Shown: positions 24,438 to 28,610 of the stretch, in pieces
Layout: each line of letters starts with the position of its first letter
How positions within the stretch are numbered: the stretch's first letter is position 1
Assembly: GCA_964606065.1 (NCBI GenBank)
Contig: CAZSEX010000027.1
Location: forward strand, 1 to 28,610
Length of the DNA stretch: 28,610 nucleotides
From: JAFGHJ01 sp964606065
Lineage (GTDB): Bacteria > Hydrothermota > UBA3072
Reading direction: 5' to 3'
The notes under the pieces: model-generated
The model's database searches: none
Told to the model about the DNA's origin: nothing
The model's input: only the letters and a program-made list of their open reading frames with translations
Translations under genes and position numbers: made by a program

Positions 24438-24465
24438 TTGCAGTACAGATTTTTTTTAATATATT
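24438..24465 (+). promoter_or_regulatory. Probable promoter of the repeat-protein gene
   Basis: TTGCAG (24438-24443), a 16-bp spacer and TATATT (24460-24465) lie 23 bases before the ATG at 24488; CGGAGG lies between. Confidence 0.6.
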
Positions 24466-24487
24466 TACGAAAAAAATCGGAGGCAAA

Positions 24488-25630
24488 ATGAAGTCGTTTT
24501 TATTCGTGTGTTCGTCTTTTGTAATAATAATTTTATCGATAATCGAGTGTACAGGGAAAGGAGAAAAAGATAAGTATTACCGCAGGATTAACACCGACGG
24601 GAGGTACGCGATTGTGGGAAGATATGCTGTTAATCCCGATATGGGGAGGAAAGGAGAATCATATCGTTTTTTATATGATGGGGATGGAAAACTTATCGGC
24701 GTGGAACATCTTTTAGGTGGAAAACTTAAAGGAGGATCTTTTTTCGGTGATGATGTTGCTCGCGTGAAGATCGAGCATTTTGAAACTTATGAGAGGAGAA
24801 GATATTTTAACGCGGAAGGATATCCCGTCAGGAATCGAGATGGGGTCTATTCAATTAGTGTACGGTTCGACGAAGAAAACCGACCTGTTTCCAGATTAAA
24901 TTACGGTGAATTTGGAGAATTTTCCGAAGATAATTATGGTGTGGCGCAGTACGCGTTGACCGCCGATAAAGAAGGGAAGATAGTGGAAGAAGTTTTTTAT
25001 GACTTTGTGGGTAAAAAAATTGGAATTGAAGAGAGTGTTTATAAAACAAGATATAAATATGATGAGGACGGCAATATGATCGAACAAAGTTATTTCGACT
25101 CCGCGGGAGGTTTAACTGAGAATGAGGACGGTGTTGCCGTATTACGTCAAAAGGTTGATAACAAAGGAAATACAATTGAAATAAGATACTTGGACTCTGG
25201 CAACAAATTGACAGAGTTAAGTAACGGTGTGGCTATCATTAAACAAAAATTCGATGAATTCGGAAATATCATAGAAAGCAGATATTTCGGAAAAGACGAG
25301 AAATTAAAAGAAAACAATATGGGAGTTGCTATTATAAGGTGCGATTTTGATGAATACGGAAATATCGTGGAACAGAGATATTACGATTTATGGGATAAAC
25401 TTACAGAGGGCAAATTCTACGGATTCGCGATCAGGCAGTGGAAGTATTACGAAGACGGCAAGTTGGCCGAATCGAGTTTTCTGGGAGTGGATGGAGAATT
25501 GAAGAACGCCATAAACGAAGAAGCCGCGATTTTACGTATGAAGTACGATGAGAACGGAAATCTCAAAGAGGTTTTACGTTTTGACAGGGAGGGGAATTCA
25601 GTGGAGGATACCGTAACAAGCGTTCCGTAA
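24488..25630 (+). CDS. Exported protein with tandem ~32-residue YD-like repeats
   Basis: The 380-residue product has a hydrophobic N-terminal segment (MKSFLFVCSSFVIIILSIIE) followed by Cys21. The residue before the Cys is Glu, so it is a poor lipobox, and the protein may be a lipoprotein or simply exported or anchored. From about 127 to 374 it is built of repeats of about 32 residues with the pattern FDE-x-GN-x-xE-x-RYFD-x-x-x-KLTE...NGVAIIRxK; clear units start at 191, 223, 255, 287, 320 and 353, with divergent ones at 127 and 159. The units resemble YD/RHS-like or MORN-like beta repeats and suggest a binding surface rather than an enzyme. I do not recognise the family. CGGAGG precedes the ATG. 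A minus-strand ECF-type promoter downstream (25702-25730) would give antisense RNA to its 3' end. Confidence 0.8.
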   Translation: MKSFLFVCSSFVIIILSIIECTGKGEKDKYYRRINTDGRYAIVGRYAVNPDMGRKGESYRFLYDGDGKLIGVEHLLGGKLKGGSFFGDDVARVKIEHFETYERRRYFNAEGYPVRNRDGVYSISVRFDEENRPVSRLNYGEFGEFSEDNYGVAQYALTADKEGKIVEEVFYDFVGKKIGIEESVYKTRYKYDEDGNMIEQSYFDSAGGLTENEDGVAVLRQKVDNKGNTIEIRYLDSGNKLTELSNGVAIIKQKFDEFGNIIESRYFGKDEKLKENNMGVAIIRCDFDEYGNIVEQRYYDLWDKLTEGKFYGFAIRQWKYYEDGKLAESSFLGVDGELKNAINEEAAILRMKYDENGNLKEVLRFDREGNSVEDTVTSVP

Positions 25631-25701
25631 GGCTCAACATTTCTTTCCATTTAATACCCCCTTAATTAGATTAATTGAAAAAAATACTTTATTTTTTGAT
25701 G

Positions 25702-25730
25702 TATGACCCATTTATCCATTTTATGGTTCC
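25702..25730 (-). promoter_or_regulatory. ECF-type promoter copy on the minus strand (GGAACC-N16-GGTCATA)
   Basis: On the reverse strand GGAACC (25730-25725), exactly 16 bases, then GGTCATA (25708-25702), identical in both boxes and in spacing to the copies at 26862 and 28557. Predicted RNA starts near 25695 and would run antisense into the 3' end of the repeat-protein gene. Its -35 lies six bases from the -35 of the thymidylate synthase promoter on the other strand. Confidence 0.6.
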
Positions 25731-25736
25731 ACTTTA

Positions 25737-25764
25737 TTGACAAATCGAGATTTTTTTTTAATAT
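25737..25764 (+). promoter_or_regulatory. Sigma-70-type promoter of the thymidylate synthase gene
   Basis: TTGACA (25737-25742), a 16-bp spacer and TAATAT (25759-25764). The predicted RNA start is about ten bases before the ATG at 25782, so the leader is very short with at best a weak AGGT site. Confidence 0.75.
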
Positions 25765-25781
25765 TAAACAGGTAATGATTT

Positions 25782-26654
25782 ATGACATCCGATAAGAAAT
25801 CGAAGAAAGTCACAGGAGGTATACCTGTTCTAATGGTTATGGGTGATTGTATAGCTCGAGCGTGGGAAAATTCTCTTATCTCCCTTTACGAGAATGGATG
25901 CGACATCAATACTCAATATGATAAACCCGACGATCCTCCCAGTAAAGACGCTACAATGATTATCACTATTTTCGATCCTCTTAAGGAACCGATGCTTCAC
26001 AAGGATTTCCCCGCCGGTGTAGAATTTCTGCAGGAGTATATGATGGAAGTGTGCGAGGGAATTAAAGACCATCTTGTACGTGATCCGAATGATCCTGATG
26101 ACACACGATGGGAATATACATACCATCATAGGCTTTTTGCTTATGAAGCTACTGGCATAAAACCTCTGGACCAGATCGAGATTATGTGTCGTAAGCTTGC
26201 GGATAAGCCCTATACAAGGAGAGCGCAGGCTATTACCTGGAAGGTCCGGGAAGATAATGACTGTTACGATCCTCCCTGTTTGCAGAGTCTCTGGTGCCGT
26301 ATTACGGAGGACGAGGATAAATCTTACTTAAATATGAATGTTCGTTTTCGTTCCAATGATGCTTACAAAGCAGCGTTCATGAATATATTCGCGCTTGTTA
26401 AGCTGCAGGAAAAGATGGCAAAGCGCATATCGGAAATATCCGGAAGGGAAATTAAAGTGGGGAGATACTGTCATATTGCCGATAGTTACCACCTTTACGG
26501 TTCTTATTTTGAAGAGTTTAAAGGTCGTTTCTTAGGGGCTCTCGAGAAGCGTACTTTCGAAGGGCGTACGATGCGTTATGAGGATTTTCGCGAAATGATG
26601 GAAGCCGCCCGCCCGTCTATTCTTGAACGGGTCAAAAACATGAAACGGGAATGA
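25782..26654 (+). CDS. Thymidylate synthase family protein (ThyA-like, divergent)
   Basis: The 290-residue product carries ThyA hallmarks in order: TRRAQAITW (145-153), DPPCLQSLW with the nucleophilic Cys166, RFRSNDAYKAAFMNIFAL (188-205, equivalent to the phosphate-binding Arg-Ser pair, Asp and Asn177 of E. coli), and HIADSYHLYG (231-240, with His237 and Tyr239). ThyA makes dTMP from dUMP with methylene-tetrahydrofolate; dCMP or dUMP hydroxymethylases share the fold. The sequence departs from standard bacterial ThyA: no LPPCH, no GDxHIYxNH, and an N-terminus (VLMVMGDCIARAWENSLISL) like that of archaeal or methanogen-type enzymes. Substrate is thus less certain than the family. No SD is obvious and the leader is very short. 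Monocistronic. Confidence 0.82.
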   Translation: MTSDKKSKKVTGGIPVLMVMGDCIARAWENSLISLYENGCDINTQYDKPDDPPSKDATMIITIFDPLKEPMLHKDFPAGVEFLQEYMMEVCEGIKDHLVRDPNDPDDTRWEYTYHHRLFAYEATGIKPLDQIEIMCRKLADKPYTRRAQAITWKVREDNDCYDPPCLQSLWCRITEDEDKSYLNMNVRFRSNDAYKAAFMNIFALVKLQEKMAKRISEISGREIKVGRYCHIADSYHLYGSYFEEFKGRFLGALEKRTFEGRTMRYEDFREMMEAARPSILERVKNMKRE

Positions 26655-26861
26655 GTTTTTGAGAAGAAAAGATTTAGGATTACCGCAGATAGAGTGTGGC
26701 AAAGCTCCCAAGTTCTCTTATAGTTTACGTCAATAGCTCTATAGGAAACAGCAGCCCTGTGAAATGGCTTTAAAAACAATATCTCTATTTTATTAAAAAA
26801 TCTTGAGTTGATCTGTGTAATCTTGTGGTTAGATTTTTGGGTGGGTGGGCAGATTGAAATC
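26655..26861. other. Intergenic region with dispersed repeat
   Basis: Nothing coding. The right half holds copy 2 of the 36-37 bp repeat (26797-26832) directly upstream of the ECF-type promoter. No intrinsic terminator is evident after the thymidylate synthase gene. Confidence 0.5.
26797..26832 (+). repeat. 36-37 bp dispersed repeat, copy 2
   Basis: AAAAATCTTGAGTTGATCTG continued by TGTAATCTTGTGGTTA, near-identical to the reverse complement of 14334-14370. It ends about 30 bases before the ECF-type promoter. Confidence 0.7.
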
Positions 26862-26890
26862 GGAACCGATGTAAGGTTTGTAAGGTCATA
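26862..26890 (+). promoter_or_regulatory. ECF-type promoter of the sensor-sigma-anti-sigma operon
   Basis: GGAACC (26862-26867), 16 bases, GGTCATA (26884-26890). A GGAAC -35 and a GTC-type -10 are what RpoE-like ECF sigma factors typically recognise. It sits 23 bases before the ATG at 26914 and shares most of its spacer and downstream TTATAAAA with the copy at 28557. It probably serves for autoregulation. Confidence 0.75.
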
Positions 26891-26913
26891 TTTATAAAAG
26901 GAGAATAGGGTAT

Positions 26914-27396
26914 ATGAAGAAAAATTTATTTTTTGTATTCATATTAATTGTTTTAACTTTATTTGTTGGATGCAATGGTGATTCTTCAAAAAAAGAATAC
27001 GGTAAAGAAGAATTGAGACATAGTAGGTTTCGTCGTGATCGTAGTAGAATAGATAGAATGGCTGACGATCTTGATTTGTCAGGAGGACAGCTTGAGGAGT
27101 TGAGAAAATTAGAGAAGGAAATAGACGAAAAGCGTTTTGCGATGATGCGAGATAGAGAAGAGAGAGAGTGTGCTATGTCGAGAATTACCGGAATGATCAG
27201 GTCGGATTCTTTGTCGAAAGAAGAAATTTTGCAATTTATGGAAGAACTCCATTCGGCGGCTGAAGAGCGGAGAGCGGAGATAGACAGTTTTACAGCGGAA
27301 AGGTTAGCTAAAATGCATTTCATTCTTACAAAAGAGCAGCGTGAAAAGCTGGCTAAAAAAATCGAAGAATTCAAACCGAAAAGAGATAAAAAATAA
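26914..27396 (+). CDS. Spy/CpxP/CnrX-like periplasmic sensor lipoprotein
   Basis: The 160-residue product has a lipoprotein signal with lipobox FVGC (Cys20 in LTLFVGCNGD). The mature part is almost wholly helical and highly charged. It has LDLSGGQLEELRKLEKEI (52-69), then helices ending with AERLAKMHFILTKEQREKL (about 132-150), the L-T-x-x-Q signature seen twice in Spy/CpxP/CnrX-type proteins. These act in the periplasm as chaperones or as metal and misfolding sensors for envelope stress systems. I see no His-rich metal site of the CnrX type. It starts the operon with the ECF sigma gene, three bases before it, so it most likely feeds the signal to this sigma factor. AAAGGAGAA precedes the ATG. 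Confidence 0.75.
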   Translation: MKKNLFFVFILIVLTLFVGCNGDSSKKEYGKEELRHSRFRRDRSRIDRMADDLDLSGGQLEELRKLEKEIDEKRFAMMRDREERECAMSRITGMIRSDSLSKEEILQFMEELHSAAEERRAEIDSFTAERLAKMHFILTKEQREKLAKKIEEFKPKRDKK

Positions 27397-27399
27397 AAT

Positions 27400-27933
27400 A
27401 TGGATCAGGAGGCTTTTGCCTCTATTGTAGAGGAAACGAAAGGGTTTGTTTTAAAGGCTATAAAGAAAAGCCTGTTTTCCGAGTATTACTATGCTATAGA
27501 TGATGTGGTGCAGGAAACTTATATAAGAGCTTACCGCAGTTTAGTGAAAAAAAAGTTCAGGGAGAATTCAAAATTGTCTTCATGGTTATACACGATTGCC
27601 AGGAATGAGTCGATAAGAATGAATAAAAAATTGAAAGCAGGAGAAAGAAGAAGAGAAAAGTTTGTCGAGAGAAACATTGAATATTTAAATGGTAATAAAA
27701 ATGACAGTATCGAAGAAGAAGTCGAAAAAAATGATTTAATCGAGAAACTTAACGAAGCAGTGGAAAGGCTTCCTGGGAAATACAGGAGGGTGATCGATTT
27801 GTATATAAAAGGTTTTAATGAAAAACAAATCGCTAAATTTCTTTCGATTTCAAGGGGAACCGTCAAATCGAGAGTACACAGAGCGAAGGAGAAATTAAAA
27901 GAAATTTTTAGCGGGGAGGAAATATATGTATAA
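27400..27933 (+). CDS. ECF (extracytoplasmic function) RNA polymerase sigma factor
   Basis: The 177-residue product has sigma region 2 (about 8-76), with the core-binding and -10 recognition helices YAIDDVVQETYIRAYRSL and SSWLYTIARNESIRMNKKL. A Lys/Glu-rich linker follows, then region 4 (about 113-170) with LPGKYRRVIDLYIKGFNEKQ and the helix-turn-helix IAKFLSISRGTVKSRVHRAK. Region 3 is absent, as in all ECF factors. It should direct RNA polymerase to the GGAACC-N16-GGTCATA promoters found nearby. The ATG follows the sensor stop by three bases with only a weak AAAGAG site, so translation is probably coupled. The gene's 3' end overlaps the next gene by eight bases. Confidence 0.95.
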   Translation: MDQEAFASIVEETKGFVLKAIKKSLFSEYYYAIDDVVQETYIRAYRSLVKKKFRENSKLSSWLYTIARNESIRMNKKLKAGERRREKFVERNIEYLNGNKNDSIEEEVEKNDLIEKLNEAVERLPGKYRRVIDLYIKGFNEKQIAKFLSISRGTVKSRVHRAKEKLKEIFSGEEIYV

Positions 27934-28225
27934 ATTGGAAAGTGAAATTAACAAAAGGGAGAAAAACAACTCCTGGAGCCAGGAGATAGCAGCAAAAGTT
28001 CTCTCCGAAAGATCCAGAAGAAGGAAAACGAAGATAACCGTCACCGGTTCTTTGTTCGTGGTTTTCTGTATGTTTTTCGTTATTGGCTTTAATTTTATCA
28101 AAATGGGACCATCCGATCCTTCCTGGAGCGAAGCGATTATAACTTCGGTAGATGAAGTCATTTATCCTCAAGCAATCCCCCAGTATGTAGACGAGTTTAT
28201 TTCTTATTCCTTTAACGGACAATGA
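27926..28225 (+). CDS. Small single-span membrane protein, putative anti-sigma factor (CnrY-like)
   Basis: The 99-residue product has a charged N-terminal segment of about 36 residues (with NNSWSQEIAAKVLSERSRRR), one membrane helix (about 37-58, ITVTGSLFVVFCMFFVIGF) and a short periplasmic tail of about 40 residues. The Arg/Lys cluster before the helix places the N-terminus in the cytoplasm, as needed to hold a sigma factor. It overlaps the ECF sigma gene by eight bases, the usual linkage of anti-sigma genes, and is close in size and layout to CnrY (about 95 residues). It lacks a zinc-binding HxxxCxxC anti-sigma motif. GGGGAGG precedes the ATG. The function is inferred from position and topology, not homology. 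Confidence 0.65.
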   Translation: MYKLESEINKREKNNSWSQEIAAKVLSERSRRRKTKITVTGSLFVVFCMFFVIGFNFIKMGPSDPSWSEAIITSVDEVIYPQAIPQYVDEFISYSFNGQ

Positions 28226-28232
28226 TCTTAGC

Positions 28233-28257
28233 TGCCAAGACACTAAGGCACGAAGAA
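28233..28257 (-). repeat. Dispersed degenerate intergenic repeat
   Basis: The minus strand reads TTCTTCGTGCCTTAGTGTCT followed by TGGC; the plus-strand copy at 28517-28544 matches about four fifths of it. Confidence 0.55.
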
Positions 28258-28516
28258 CAATTTACTGTAAAACACAGTAATTGATCAAAAAAAGTTCTAA
28301 ATGTGGGGACAGCAAGTTCTTAGGTAAGTTTGTATAGTTTCTGTTTACGGCTGAAAGCTTGTAGGTTTTGGATTTGGTTGGTGCATTGGTCGTAGTTAAG
28401 TTCGGAGTGCCGAGTATAGAGTTGGGAAACTCGCAAGGAAAATCTTGGCGTGTTTTATTTAAACAGGCAATTAATTAGGTTGGTGAGGTTTTGTGTGTTT
28501 AGTGGTTAAATATTTA

Positions 28517-28544
28517 TTTCTTTGTGTCTTAGTGACTTTGTGGT
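28517..28544 (+). repeat. Dispersed degenerate intergenic repeat
   Basis: TTTCTTTGTGTCTTAGTGAC followed by TTTGTGGT; inverted relative to 28233-28257 and just upstream of the ECF-type promoter. Confidence 0.55.
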
Positions 28545-28556
28545 GTATCAAAATTT

Positions 28557-28585
28557 GGAACCAATGTAAGGTTTATTGGGTCATA
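28557..28585 (+). promoter_or_regulatory. ECF-type promoter of the gene at the right edge
   Basis: GGAACC (28557-28562), 16 bases, GGTCATA (28579-28585). The spacer shares ATGTAAGGTTT with the copy at 26862, and TTATAAAA follows in both. It lies 21 bases before an ATG at 28607. Confidence 0.7.
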
Positions 28586-28606
28586 ATTATAAAAACGGAG
28601 GAAAAA

Positions 28607-28610
28607 ATGA
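28607..28610 (+). CDS. Start of a further gene, cut by the window edge
   Basis: Only the ATG and one base are present. CGGAGG (28596-28601) at correct spacing and an ECF-type promoter directly upstream make a real start likely. The product is unknown but is predicted to belong to the regulon of the ECF sigma factor encoded at 27400. Confidence 0.55.

Larger units (their letters stand above)
28226..28606. other. Intergenic region bounded by inverted repeats, with decayed sequence
   Basis: No intact gene. A hairpin TTACTGT-AAAAC-ACAGTAA (28262-28280) lies shortly after the anti-sigma gene but has no T-run. Two members of the dispersed repeat family face each other at 28233-28257 (minus) and 28517-28544 (plus). 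Between them a ~37-codon frame without a proper start (near 28370-28480, containing VVVKFGVPSIELGNSQGKSW) may be a gene relic. The right end carries the third ECF-type promoter. Confidence 0.45.

Noticed and set aside
25447..25650. 67-codon minus-strand frame with AAGGGGG before its ATG, downstream of the minus-strand ECF-type promoter
   Set aside because: Its sequence is just the complement of the YD-like repeats, so I do not annotate it as a gene. The promoter and possible antisense RNA are reported as a finding.
26892..27374. Minus-strand frame of 160 codons opposite the sensor lipoprotein
   Set aside because: Ser/Leu-rich complement of a Glu/Lys/Arg-rich helical gene; no ribosome binding site or promoter on that strand.
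27531..28243. Several minus-strand frames opposite the sigma and anti-sigma genes
   Set aside because: Shadows of clearly coding genes; no start signals.
1..28610. CRISPR arrays, insertion sequences with intact transposases, rRNA genes
   Set aside because: I looked for regularly spaced repeats, transposase frames with DDE-type motifs and rRNA-like sequence, and saw none.

Overview
The window looks like chromosomal DNA of an uncultured, AT-rich, Gram-negative bacterium of the Fibrobacterota-Chlorobi-Bacteroidota (FCB) sphere; candidate phyla such as KSB1, Marinimicrobia, Cloacimonadota or WOR-3 fit best. The reasons are that five secreted proteins end in Por/type IX (T9SS-like) sorting domains, a PorV/PorQ-family protein is present, a TonB-dependent receptor carries a carboxypeptidase-regulatory-like N-terminus, and there is a FISUMP-domain protein. 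Many promoters are near-perfect TTGACA/TATAAT with 16-17 bp spacers, and ribosome binding sites are strong (AAGGAGG). The taxonomic call is inference.

Layout. 1-196 (-) is the 5' end of a GH5-like cellulase gene. 399-2457 (+) holds an SMP-30/gluconolactonase-like secreted protein and a six-helix membrane protein. 2769-6302 (-) is a two-gene unit: a large Asp-box propeller protein followed by a DUF3078-like barrel. 6615-8267 (+) is another sorted exoprotein. 8446-9811 is an accessory pocket next to tRNA-Leu(CAG): a FISUMP protein and a decayed nucleotidyltransferase. 10016-10735 (-) is a secreted cyclophilin. 10880-14254 (-) is a lipoprotein operon (LpoB-like, COG3014-like, LPP20-like) ending in a frameshifted GNAT remnant. 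14608-15255 (+) is endonuclease III, apparently on a leaderless mRNA, sharing a bidirectional terminator with a tandem CBM9-like exoprotein (15319-16977, -). 17583-24355 (+) is an outer-membrane operon: TonB-dependent receptor, 805-residue sorted exoprotein, PorV-like protein. 24488-25630 (+) is a tandem-repeat envelope protein, and 25782-26654 (+) an atypical thymidylate synthase. 26914-28225 (+) encodes a Spy/CpxP/CnrX-like lipoprotein, an ECF sigma factor and a small one-helix protein, arranged like a CnrX-CnrH-CnrY metal or envelope stress module.

The most interesting signal is a 29-bp promoter pattern, GGAACC-N16-GGTCATA, found three times with identical spacing. One copy precedes the ECF operon (26862-26890), one precedes the gene starting at the window's right edge (28557-28585), and one lies on the minus strand (25702-25730). 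The third is back to back with the thymidylate synthase promoter and would transcribe antisense into the repeat-protein gene. It is the likely recognition site of the ECF sigma factor encoded here, so the right end of the window seems to show a small self-regulated regulon with a possible antisense or promoter-occlusion arm. Intergenic regions also contain a family of degenerate repeats resembling CTTTGTGTCTTAGTGACTTTG and a related 36-37 bp repeat.
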